A program made the position numbers and the translations under genes. The notes below the pieces were generated by a model, which ran no database searches, was not told the DNA's origin, and saw nothing but the letters and a program-made list of their open reading frames with translations. A stretch of 64,000 bases of DNA. Source: Leptoclinus maculatus (taxonomy: Eukaryota; Chordata; Actinopteri; Perciformes; Stichaeidae). This document shows positions 1-12,983 of the stretch, in pieces. The number at the start of each line of letters is the position of its first letter. Position 1 is the first letter of the stretch. The stretch is taken from positions 23,717,770-23,781,769 of the forward strand of contig JAVDOI010000004.1 in assembly GCA_032191485.1 (NCBI GenBank), read 5' to 3'.

Positions 1-1680
1 CCACTTTTATCGCAAACAAACATATTGTTTTCTATTATATTATCTACTATACCAATCAACACCCACAGAAGAAAAACACCAGGCCCCGTTTTGCTACCGG
101 ATCTCATGTGTTTGCACCTCAGACACAACAGAAGATAGCTCAGTAGTGAGGCACGAGACGCGGTGTCGTCTGTGCCGCTTATCTGTGTGCCATCTCAGAA
201 AGCGTTGACTCAAAACCACATCAGTCTCAGACGCAGCACTCAAGACGCGCTTGGCAGGAAATGAAGTGCTTCACAATCAAAGAGTGACAATTAGGAGGTT
301 TGAGGACCGAAGAAAGAGAGGATCCATATTTTTTTGCATCTGTAGATTTCTGCTAAATTCACCAAAAGTTACCATTAGATAACGCCTCATTTATGAATTT
401 AAACATAACATTTCAGAAAACGTGTAATACAAAAGATAAATGTCTCAATGTCAGTAATCAACTGGTGAAGTTTCATGATGATATCCATTAGTTCATATTT
501 TCCCCTATAGTGCCTTGAGTTAGATGAGAACATCACGACCATCATATCATTGTCTATAGCTATGTCATGTATCCTTAGCTAGCAGTTAAACTTGTATCCA
601 TTCTCCGTCCCTCATGTTCTATTGATTTGACTTTACATTTTGGCAGTTAGTAAACTTCTGCGCTTGTGGACACACGAGAAACACAAGAATACGTATTTAT
701 TTATAACCTCATTGATAAGTTTATTTTGGTAACCGGTGCCACTGGTTTCTGCTAACGGCTGAGTGGGCGTTTCCAATTAAAAACCCTAAAAAGAACGCAT
801 GTGGAGTCGAACTTTAATGACTCCAAGACCGTGGGGGAGGTTCTGCGAGTGAAAAACGTGATGTCACATGACTCATTTACAGCTGGCGAAAACATAAAAA
901 TTCCACGGATTCCTTTTTCCAATGGGAATGTTCCAAAACATCAACTACAAACATGTACAAACTCTCCTCTCTGCCTCTTTTTTGGTTCCACAGCCTGCAC
1001 CGGCCTCCTCTGGCTGAGGTCCTGAGCTCGCCACAGCTGGAACGCTGGGTCTCCGACTAGTGTGTCACTCTGTGGTCTGGATACGTCCGTTCCCTCTCTT
1101 GCTTTTTATTCGTCTCTTTATTCCGGAGTGCATTGGTTCACCCAGAGGCCGGGGAAATACCCGCGGCAAGCTCTTACTGCAGGACAACACACCAGAACTT
1201 CACCCGTCAACCCGCCGTGAGAACCGAGACCACCTTGAAAGCAGCCAGACCCAAAACATTGACTCTCCTAGTCCCTCTCTTCAGAGGAAGGAGATGATTG
1301 GGGAGCTGAGAGCTGGCAATCGTCTGTGTGTGTGTGTGGGTGTAATTAGATTGTTTGAAGCATGAAATTCCTCTAGGGTGCGAAGCCCCACCCGACACCC
1401 ACAACAGGTGGAGTGAGAGGGAGAGATTGAGGGAAATGGGAGAGGACAGGAAGTGCACACACACACAGCTGCTCTTACGAAAACAGGTGGAGTGATTCCA
1501 TCCAATCTCTCGGAGGAGTAAAAAGGAGAATAAAACTCTTCATAAAAAGTGGATCCCACTCTCTCCCATGACTCCCTCTACAATCTGTAAACCATTGTTT
1601 CTGTGGCTCTCTCGACGTGTGTGTGCTTGCATGAATGTGAGTGTGTTGTGTGTGTGCAAGAGGCTTTAATAGCTACTTAC
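1..1680 (-). other. plpp3: plpp3 intron 5 (partial)
   Basis: I find no coding exon here. The final PLPP3 exon, with the SRxxxxxHxxxD motif, was looked for and is not present, so the intron continues past the left edge. There are minor GT-rich stretches near 1325 and 1620-1660. Confidence 0.7.
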
Positions 1681-1738
1681 AGCCAGGTAGAGCATGGTAA
1701 ACATTGAAAAAGAGGCATGTCCTGAGAAGAAGGATTTC
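1681..1738 (-). CDS. plpp3: plpp3 coding exon 5 (PAP2 motif C2)
   Basis: 58 nt between a CCACAG acceptor and a GTAAGT donor. It reads KSFFSGHASFSMFTMLYLA in phase with exon 4. SGH is the core of catalytic motif C2. It is too short to give a long open frame and was found by its motif. Confidence 0.92.
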
Positions 1739-4391
1739 CTGTGGAATAAAGATTATCCTCAGTTAGTTTTTCAATTTAAGTGATATATTTCTAAAACAAC
1801 ATAAATACTGTGTATTGTGTACGGCGTTGGTGCTCACCTGGCCTCCTGTACATCGCTCTCTTCGCCAGTGCAGGTGTAGTTGGTGATGTATCCCACTGAA
1901 CAGTCGATGGTGGAGAAATCCGGCTTACACACATCTAAGAAGTGGGGCCTCATGCGGCCCACCGACACCTTGGCGATGTCGGTGAATGACTGGCTGACGG
2001 CACATCCGAAGAGAAACACGCCCATCTGCAAGAGCGCGCACATCAATGGTTAGATATAATACCACTGCAGCAGCCGTCTGTGATTGATCGTTAGCTGAGC
2101 CCCGTCCTACTAACTCTCTCTTGCTACGCCTGTCACGTTGCATACGCAGTTGAAAATGATAACAGTGGCAGATGTACCTCTCAAAACAATGAGTCATTTC
2201 TGAAAAGATGAAAGAAGCAGGCTTCTCATTTCTGGCCTGCGACCGTTGTGTTTGTTGTTAGTGTTTGTTGTTAAAGTGGCAGCTGTTGCAAACAGATTTT
2301 ACCAGCTGCAACTAGCCAGCTAATTAAGCTAACGTTAGCTGCAGAAATTGGTTGGTTATTTTTGACTCAAAACAAACTGTTGTCCCTTCCTTATACTTTT
2401 GCTCTTGTATTTTTGTTTTTAATACGATTAAAAGTAAAGAATATCCCCATCCAAACTCTTTTCATACAGTAACCCTCTTAAGACAGCCGCGTTCATATTC
2501 ACTCAACATGTGGAATAATCAAAAGCCGGTAATGTCGTGTCACGGTTGCAAAGCTACGATTGGACAATCACTGTTCAGGGGAGAAGTGAAGCAGTCAATG
2601 TATGTGTGCAATAATCTGAACAGGTATGAAAGCACGCTTATGGAGCACTGACCTGCTTGTAGAGGGCTGCCACATAGGGATTCCCGACGAAAGACTTGGT
2701 TCCTTCGCGTAGTTGGTGAATCCTGAAGCATTCTCCAATCACAATCTAAAAGAAATTGATTGTTTCTTTGAGATAAACAGACAACACTGATCACAAATAG
2801 ACAAATTCTAGCTGTGTGATGCCGCTGGATCCTACAGTCTCACAGTAGGTTTAGATGCAGATAAGCATGCAGTAAAATAAATGATAACTTCTGAGCGTTT
2901 ATCATGCAGGAAATCTAATTTAATTCCAGACTGAAGTCAGACTGTGTAGAAAGGATGTGTGAAGGACAGACAGGAGAGACGGAATGAGTTTCACACAAAG
3001 ACAAACAATGAGCATGGCCTGCCTTTCCCTCAGGCAGTGTTGATGTGATTAATGAGTGGTGATGCTGTGCTCAATGATATGATGGGGCCTTTTTGTATGT
3101 GGGATATGAAGGATAATGAGACAGAGAATGAAACGGGTAAACGGAAAACATGAGAACAAAGAATCCAGACTGGGTGAAAATATCTCAGTCAGACTGACCT
3201 GACTTTGATGTAAGGAGGGTTTCTATCGGGGCGAACGGTCTGCTTTAAGGCTTAAGTCGAGTGGGCCTAACGTTGAACCCTGTGGTATTCCAGCCATAAG
3301 GTTTTAAGTAGTTTTGAGGCCCACGGAAAGACCTCATCTACACTGAAGGGGGGGTGGGGGGGGGCTTTACACCGAGTTAACCCTCGAGGCACGGAGATGT
3401 CAATCATATATCTGAACCACCTGGGGTATCTGACTGACGGACCACATCTCCCCTTTCCTTCCTCTTTCCACACACACAAGGCTTCAGTCTCCGGCCTGCT
3501 TTCTCACTTAATCTCTCAGGAAAATATTTACCTGCCTATCTCTGAGCCAGCGCACACCTCGCAGTGCTCTGAATGCAAATTACGCATTAAGGATTTAAAT
3601 GTGCGCACATCTGGCAAGTTAATAATACACGATGTTTGTGTGTTTACATGTATTATTCGTGTATTGTTAGGCCCTGATAAACACACCTATCCTGCTTGTT
3701 GGGTGGTCAGCTGGCCGGCTCACAGCCAGAAGAAACAAACATGGTGGTGTGTATAAGTGTGTGTGTGTGCGTCTCTTTGCTATTGTCAATGGATTGTTTT
3801 TGATCTGAGCTTAAGATTAGAACCACAGGAGGCCGATACAGGACAGTGAAGTTTATTTGGGTTGTCAGCATTTGCATTCAAGCCTCTCCTCTGCTTCTCT
3901 ATCGGCCCGTCTTGGTTTATTGCTGTTTGTCTGGTTTATTCTAAGCGCAGACAGGGTCTGTCATGGACAGACCGACAGAGGGCTCAATAGTCGGCCTGAT
4001 GGGAGTTTATTTGTATCGCCGATGCTCATTGAGTTCCATCTCGCGATTGCTAACTCTTGTTTCTCACAGTGGAAAAAAGATACGTCTGAGCAGCAGGGCC
4101 GTTGGGATTTCCCTTGCCACAAAGATATACAAGAGTCCCCCCCCCCCCCCCCCCCCCTTGACTGGAATCCGCAACCACAGTGTGTGCGCGGTGTGTGCAC
4201 GTAGGTGAGGCGTGCCTATGTGCGTGCACCTTAAAAGGAACGGTGTCGGCATTGCAGTAGACGACGGCACTAATGAAACACAGCTGGGTGTGTGTGTGTG
4301 TGTGACACGCCAGCTTTGCCCACACGTGAACATGTGAGGGAACTAACTTGCGTGGTCTCCTGGTTCCAATAAGCAGAAGAGCTGAGCTTGT

Positions 4392-4429
<38 letters not shown>

Positions 4430-5353
4430 CCACCAAGCTGATGGCGAGGAGGCGGCAGCCAAACAACGTCTGAGTCTGGGGGGCTGTAAAGATCATCTCG
4501 CCTGACCACGTGGCACCAATTGACATGCTCATACCGCAGCACTCATTCTAACATGTTTCCACTAACCCTGACCCCCCACCCCTGCCCTCCTCACTCTAAT
4601 TAGCTGGCACTACACTGGAGCTGCTCCCGCTCTGGGGGAGCCAGGAGTCAAGTCATGGGAATGAGGAGCGAGCTCTGACACATTCACCCAAAGTAATGTG
4701 CAGAGTAGAAAGGGCACGGAGACCGGGGCTGCAGGGATATGAGTGGGAGGTATGAGTATGAGTATGGCCATAAAAACGTCTTCCGGCGATTGGCACGTAT
4801 GCGTCAGCACGCGCACACAAATGTCGCTTTGGGTTTGAAAGGGGGGGGGGGGCTCTCGCCACCGCTAACTCGGTTGGTGGGAGTAATAAAAACAGGCCAT
4901 CACAAATGGCTCTGATGACTCAAAGAATAAAAAACATCACAGAATGAAAAGGGTAGGACACATAGAGCACATTCATTGCAGAAGATTGGAGTATTTTAGA
5001 AAACGCTGCATGATAAGAAATCACTCAAACTTTGTTTTTATTAAAGGGGCTATGTTAGTGAGGATAACTTATTGGGGCGAAGAGTTAAAAAAAACAAGTG
5101 GCTTTAAATTGGAGTAAAAGCAGCATACAAAGGGAGGTGTAAGAAAGTGGACTTACAGAGAAGATGGCAATAAGAATGCCGACACCACAGAGCACGGCGT
5201 CGCTAATGGTGTCTCCCACTTTTCGGGGGAAGCGGATGGACTCGTCCGAACAGTAAAACCCGCGCTGGTACGGCTTTATGGTGCTAGTCTCAATGATCAG
5301 GAAAGGCAGGCTAGCTACAGAGGACACAAGGAAAAAAAAGAAGAGGGGAGCGA

Positions 5354-5385
<32 letters not shown>

Positions 5386-5872
5386 AAAAAAAAAAAAAAA
5401 AAGGTCAGTGACACGGACATAAACAGAGGGGAGCACAAGGAGCACGCTGGCACCAGGGGGTCAAGGGAGATGGCAGAAGTGGGTGTGGCTTGAGGGCGTC
5501 AGGTCGGGTCAGCTTAGAGCAAAGGAGTAGGTTTCCAAAATCAGATGCAACTGGCACCAAAAAATAACAAACTTTGCCTTCAGAGCTCCTTTCACAGACA
5601 CCATCATGAACCATCAGCCATCCCTGTTTCTGCCTTCAGAGATCCCCCCTCACCCCCAAGGCCTGGTGCTCTTTGTGTGCGCGGGGGGGGGGGGGGGGGG
5701 GGGGGGTGGTGACTTACAGACACCGCGGGCAGTGTCAACCCGACAGCAGTGAGCACCGAGGAGGAGACGGTGCTCCTCTTGTAGGGGTGTCTCAGGCTGG
5801 AGTCGCTGCAGTAGAGACCCCTCTGGTACGGACGAATACAGGAGCGGTGCAGAACCAGGCTGGGCAGCATAG

Positions 5873-5905
<33 letters not shown>

Positions 5906-6048
5906 AATGCATGTGTCAACCCACGCACACAATCACACACGTAAGGCCGACTCACAGACGCCCCTAATACAGGGAATCATACAGTTAACTCCACTTACCT
6001 GCAAGCTGGAGAAAGAATATCACATTAAAACACACTTTAACAGTCCTT

Positions 6049-6106
<58 letters not shown>

Positions 6107-9100
6107 GCTAACATTAAATCAGGCCGTTTGCTCAGCAAACAGCCTCCTGCTGCTGCTGTTGACAGTGTGACATCAAGCTATAGAGAACTGAGGTTTATTC
6201 TTTAGCATTAGGAGACCCCCCCCCCCCCCCCTCCTCCTGACAGAGCAAATACACACTGGCATTCAGGACTTTCAGGGTCCCATTACTGAAGACAAAAGAC
6301 TCCCACCAACACAGGTACACTATGTCAACACATTGGGAGAACTTGAATGTTATGGATGGGGGGGGGGGGGCTATTTTCAGGTAGAGCGTCTTTTTCGATA
6401 GAAACCATTTGTGTGAAGCTGTTAGCTGTAACTGCAGGTCAGCTGTTGTCTTTTATTAAATCATTTCTTACGCTGTTTTGTTCCATTTTAGCTTGTTTGT
6501 CTTTTGGCGCTTAAGTGGAAATCTTTAATATACTAACATAAAGTTTTATAAAGTGTTTCTTTTGCACTTTGTCTTTTGATGTTTTGTGTAAAGCGCTTTG
6601 AATTGCCTTGTTGCTGAGATGTGCTGTATGAATAAACCTGCCTTAGCTTAGCATAGAGGCTGACAACAGGGATGTGTATTTAGAATGTGTTACGATTTAT
6701 TGTATCGCGATACAGTAAGCAAGGCCATGCACTGCATTGTTTTGGGTCAATTTTAGGAAAACTGACAAGAACACAACCCTATGCATAAAATCTGAGTAAA
6801 ATATTAATTAAAAACCAATACAATGTTTTTGAGAATCAACAAAGTGTGACAAAACACAATATCGCGATATTCAAGTGTATCGATACTTTACTACATCCCG
6901 AGATGACATAAGAGAACTAAATTCAGGTTTTGTATGTATGAAACAAATCAGATACAACATGTTAAAAAAGTTAAAAAATACTTTTTGAGGTTTTTTTTAG
7001 GCAGATTTGTATTACTTTTGGATAGAGTAAGGCTAGCTGTTTCCCTCTGTTCTTAGTCTTTATGCTAAGCTAGGCTAACCGGCTGCTGGCAGTAGCCAAA
7101 TATATTTACCTAAATGAGGATCTGGAGCTATAGGCCTGTCATGATAATTACAACTTATCTTACAATATACGGACATTGCCTCTATAATTTTTGCCGACCT
7201 CGATATTGCACATTGTGTTTGTTTACATAATAATATCACCAACATTTTAGCCAACATGATGCCAGAATAAACAACATTATAAGATTAGTGTTCTTTGTAC
7301 AGTACCTGAAAAGAAATAAATGTTGACACGTTTTGATTTAATTCGTGGTTGTGCTTCTTTCGTCCCATCGTCTGTACTTGTTTATCGGAATTATTTCTGG
7401 GACGATATATCGTAACAGAAGTAGTTGTGGTGACAGGTCTATCTGGAGGAGGTTGTCCAACCACAAATGGACATGTTGAAAGCACCCACATTCTATTCTG
7501 ATGATGGGGAGATAAATACATATCTCCAAATCAAAGTACAACAAATACAGGCGTGCAAACTCTGGCAGGGACTTTCCTTTGGGGATTTCAAAATGTGCGA
7601 ATAACAAAGAAAAACAACTAAGCCCACCCAACCCTGGAATCATTTTACTGGGTTTATTGCATGAGAGCACGTTTGGCGTGCGTGAACGTACGGCCGTAGT
7701 CGTCGCTCATAAATAGAGAGAAGGAGAGCTCAAGACACGAAGGCGTCGTGAAGACCCACACGCTGACACACCAACGTATACATTCACCCATCACACTGCA
7801 CAGAAACTACTCCCACATGCGGTTCGTGCGGTCGGCCTCATCACATCACAGGGATTCTTTTGAAATTTGGGTCAGAAATCAACACATTCTCTAATGCGGC
7901 TGAGAACTGTGGACGTCGTCTCGCCAGTGATGGAAGAGGGTGGGGGGGGGGGGGGGGGGGGATCGTGTTACCGGTCTGTCCTCAAAAAACACAGCAGTCA
8001 CCAGTTAACGTTCGCATGAAGACCTCAAAACACACTTTCTTATGCATTCCTGTGGACACACTCGAGGCTCTCTCAGGCTCCTCAAACATCCACAGTGACA
8101 ACTGCTCCCACTTTAAGGAGTCCATGTCCACACTAACATGGCTGTTCATCCTTCTGTTTGCATTCATATATGTGGTTGTCACCACTCACATATGTTCTAG
8201 AAATGTCATAAAATATCGGTGGTTTGGGAATAAACGTACACAAATCTCTACAAAAGCCTCTAGGACACTGTTTACCTGTGAGTTGTTTGGTGCTGTGTCT
8301 GTGTAATCTTAATTATACTAAAGACATATACCTGGTTAAAATACTGCCACAAAACAACTATCACAAGTGGACAAATGGACTCTGTACAGGACACAAAACA
8401 GCACCAAGGAAGACGGAGAGGACAACCGATTTAAAAAAAAAATGTATTTCTTTCTTGCTAATTTTTTATTTTATTTAAATTACTTTTTGTCTGAACTAAG
8501 CAGCTGAAAGCCACTGAAAACGGCGCAACTAGTTTCTTGCATTTTTCTATTGTTTTTGTTGTTTTAGTGTAATTTAGGCGGACTGGCAGAGGGCAGCAGA
8601 TGGGATGATCAGTGAGGTCGACACCTGCACAAACAGGGTGGAGCGCCAGGGCTGGACCAGGAGGCTTTTGGTGGTGTCTGAGAACCACACGGTCCACACA
8701 ACAGGAAGGGTTAGCTTTGGGTGAGCCGGTTCACGGGGGCAATATTCCTGTTTCTGTCTTTTAGCTTAACGCCCCAGTGAACTTGGGTACAGTTTACACC
8801 TAAAAACACCTAAAAACACCTTAACTACAACATGTGTTCTGAAGGGTAAACACTCAGCTGGGCAAAAACAACTTTTCCTGAAATCGGATCACGTTTTTCT
8901 CTCACGCCAATCTTTGCTCGAGTTTTCCACTTTTTTCTCCGTCCCTCCACTCTGGCCTACTTGTAGAGGTTGTGGGGGGGGGGGGGATTCACATGCTAAT
9001 GAGGCGAAGTGAAAGGAGGTCATGGGCTTAACAGACATGGGAAATACACACACACACACACACACACACAAACTGTTGCTTAAAAAGGCTAAACCCATCA

Positions 9101-10570
9101 GAGAACACTATGGGAAACTCGGGAGCGAACCAGCTGAAAGACAGACAGAGGAAAGTGAGAGCGAGCAATTGAGCACCTCAACACTATCTATTGAGAATTT
9201 ATGAAAGCCTCTCTGTCTGCCTGCCGCTGCCCAGCCTTGAGATGCCCCCCTCGCCCCCCCCCCCATGCCATCTCCCTGAAAACGGCCTGGTATGTGGGCA
9301 TACCACAATCAGTCCACGAACCTCTCGGCACAAGTTAAAACTGACTCCAGCTCCAACCGTCTGAGCCTCATCCGCAAACGGCGGTGTGAAGAAATATGAC
9401 CTCTTTAATGGCAGCGGGATAAAGAGCCGGTGACCCCTTCAGAGGAGCCGCTGACCCAGAGAGAGAGAGAGGAAGGGGGGGGAGTGTCAGATGAGGGAGA
9501 GATACAAAACAGAGAGGGGAGAAAAAGAAAGAGGTGGGCTGGGCTGTTGGCAAAGGCCTGTGGTGCGTCAGTGATTTAAAAAACAACTATTTTACAAGCT
9601 CTGTCATGAGGTCAGTGACATCCAGCGACGGCTGAGACCCTCAAACCCTCGCTAAAGGAGGGGAAGCACCGGGGACCAGTGAAATAAAGTTTAAAACTAG
9701 TCGTTGACTGATCGAGACTAGTCTAAGTAAGCCTTTCTGTTGCACAAGTATTAAGACAGGATAGGAAAGTGAGCCACCTCTCCCCCCAGTTAGCTAACTT
9801 TTTCAAATGTTTATCCATTACTTTTAGCTAACTAACTATCTAAACAATGTATCTATTACTTGAAGCTAACTTTTAGCTCACCATTTCTTTATCTATAACT
9901 ATTTTAACTGTTTATCCATAACTTTTTGGGCCCTTTTGACCCGTGGACCTAAGCTGTTTACCTTTTTCTGTTATTTTCTCCCATATTTGGTGTGGTGTTA
10001 TTTCACCCATAATGCATTGCATGACAGACTATCTAAGCTATCTATCTAAATCAGCCTTACATTAGTCACGCATAGGGAAGCTTTATGCTATAAGATCATT
10101 TAAATGTCTATAGCAAGTCTGACTTAAAGTTATATTTAGGACAAAGACTAGGTCTATCATCGTTATGCTTGAAAACTGTATTTCCGCTATCGACACAGAG
10201 GAAACTAAATGCCCTATTCTGCATCATGTCAAACTATTTTCACCCTTTGTTTATATCTTTTCTTGCCTTCCTGGAGAGGTTTAGGACCAATGAGCCGTAT
10301 GAGCTTTTAAATGCTTTTAAAACGGCACAAAAAGGCGTCTGAGAATAATTGGAGCCTCAAAGAAAGGGAAATAAAGTATGGGGAATGCAGGAGCAAAAAT
10401 AAAAACACACATCCTAAGTGGGTGGCTTGGTGAATTTGGGGAACAATTCTATTTGTCTTATCGGATCCCGTCATGCATTTCTCTCTTTCAGTGTACAAGG
10501 AGAACCGCAGCAGACCACTAAAGACTACTGACCACAGGTCCGATAAAGAGAGAGAGAGAATGTGTGTAAA

Positions 10571-10627
<57 letters not shown>

Positions 10628-12928
10628 TCCTTTGGCTGATGCAGAGGTAATGGCGGGGCTTTTGTGTCTGCGCGTTGTACTTATTTTCACCCTCCACTGC
10701 ATGCTAAAAAAATCATGGCACAAACGTAAGTTTGTGTGTGTTTGTGCATATGGTTTGCGTGCATATGTTTGCAAGTGTGTGCGTGAGGATGTGTTTGTGT
10801 CAGAGAGAGATTTTCCAGCTGGAGCCCGTTCGATTGGCTTTGGAGTTAAATCTGGTATAGCGAGTGAGCTCCTAGATTAGCAGGACTAACACGGCATGAT
10901 TTCACAGACATAAAGGAAAGAAATGCGTTTCTTTTAGCTGCTTAATACATAGTTAGAACTTGTTAGGATTTTGCAATTTCATGTATTTCAACAGTGCTCA
11001 TTAAAGTCCAAAGTTCCTCTGTCCTGCAGGGTTAGGATCAGGATCTATTATTTTCTCTTTATCTTAAGACCGACTGTACTTGCCAGAACCGGATATAATA
11101 GCTATTCTTAAGGCGACTAATGCTCTGCGTCGCTTAAAAGGTTAATTCCCCCCCATATGACGTGGCAGTAATACCTGTGTGTCCATGGGAGATGACAGGG
11201 TGACTCGCTCCCCTCTCTGGGTCTCTATTGACATTTTAATGGGCTTTCAGGATCAGAATTAGAATGATATCGTGATTATGGCGAGCGAGCTGGAGAGGCA
11301 GCCGTCAGTGTGTGAGAGGTGAATGGGAGGCGGAGCGGGGCAGAGGAAGACGTATTGTGGCCTCCTCTAATGGAGGATTTCCTCCTCCTGTCTCTCAAGC
11401 ATACACCATGTGACCCGTCCCGACCAGGAATTCAGAGGAAGGTTAGAGAGGGCGGAGAGGCTGAGGGGGGGGGGGGGGGGGATCCATAGACTGGCCGGTC
11501 TATCAATCAGACTTTGTCTTCTCTTCTTCTATGATTTTTCTTCTCACTGCTCTGCAACAATTCAGGCGGCTGTTGGGGATTAAGTGGCTTAGCTCAGCCC
11601 AGAGGATGGCTGTTCATCAAACTTCAGTGCTTTTACCTTTTTTTGTCTTAAGTCACAAAATAGTTTTATTTTAGCTTATTCTTTGGTCATAGTTCCTTTG
11701 ACAATTTAGCTAATTTTCTGGCATTTTCTTCATATTTTTAAATAATTTCTATGTATTTTTATGATCATTTCCTTCTATTCTATTCTATTCTATGCATCTC
11801 GCCACAAACCATGAACCAACCTGATCTGTGTGTGTGTGTGTGTGTGTTGTTATGACAGAGACCTGGATACTGTGTACAGATCCATTACCTTCACTCGTCA
11901 ACCTTTGACATACTTTTATCAGTTAAGGCTCCACATCCACACACACACCCTGCAACATAACCTACGTCGCTAAAGGACACTCTGAAGGAAGCTAAAGAAG
12001 AAGTATGTATAGATGTTATGTTGTGGTTTGATATTTGATATTTGATATGTGTGTGATTCTCTGTGTGTGTGTAGAGACAGACAGACAGACAGACAGAGAG
12101 AGTGTCTTTGTTCAATTACTTGCATTAGCAGAGTCTTCTAGTCCATTCATTTGGATAAATGCCTTCTTCCATCAACAAGTCACAGTGTCATCGCTGTCCG
12201 TGTGTCTGTGTGTGTGTGTGAGAGAAAGATTAGCGCGTGTGCATGCTAACAGTGAGAGCGTGTGTGTGCTGTGTGCGAGTGTATCTGATCAGAACGAGGG
12301 ATCAGAGAGAATGGCTGGCTCAGGTCCAGGTCCACTAGTTGGTGGACATTGTTCTGCCAAAACAAGGTGAGCAAGGGAGCCGTTTGTGTGATTACGTATG
12401 TCATGCAACGGTACGTACTTCGTAAGAGCAGTTACAGTAGGTGAGAAAAAGTACTTTTTGCACGCACCCATCGAGCCGATGACCTGCGTTGCGCGGCACT
12501 GACGAGGCGCCAAGCGGTGAAAATAACTAAATCGGAAATAAATGTATCATCTTTGGAAGATATTATTTTATCTCATGCATACGTTAAAAGTTAATAAAAT
12601 AATACATTTAGAGGGCACAAACAACTCAACGCTGCTGTGACCTCTGGGTTTTTTAAATACGGCCTGCCGAGCAGATGCCTCGGAGGTTCTGAAATTCGTC
12701 ACACACCCAACGCCGTAAGCCCACTCGGTTCACTTTATCCGGAGGTCACTAAAAGCCACGAGCATGTGTGGCCTTCCAGACATTTGTGAACAGAGAGCAT
12801 AGGTTAGCCGAGGCCCTGGAAGTAGCTACAGGACCAAGGGTCAAAGGTGAGGGATGTGACACAGATCTAGGATTATACTGCAGCGTACATGCCACCGTAA
12901 CACTGTATTATATCTGTGAGAGCGTGTG

Positions 12929-12983
<55 letters not shown>

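Noticed and set aside
4050..4542. 160-residue minus-strand frame in plpp3 intron 2
   Set aside because: Composed of microsatellite (HTHTHT) and poly(C) translations.
5604..5912. whole 102-residue frame around exon 2B as one protein
   Set aside because: Only 5718-5872 is exon; the remainder translates the (GT)n acceptor repeat and the poly(C) tract.
10307..10880. 155- and 135-residue frames on opposite strands
   Set aside because: Both are created by the (GA)24 tract in plpp3 intron 1.
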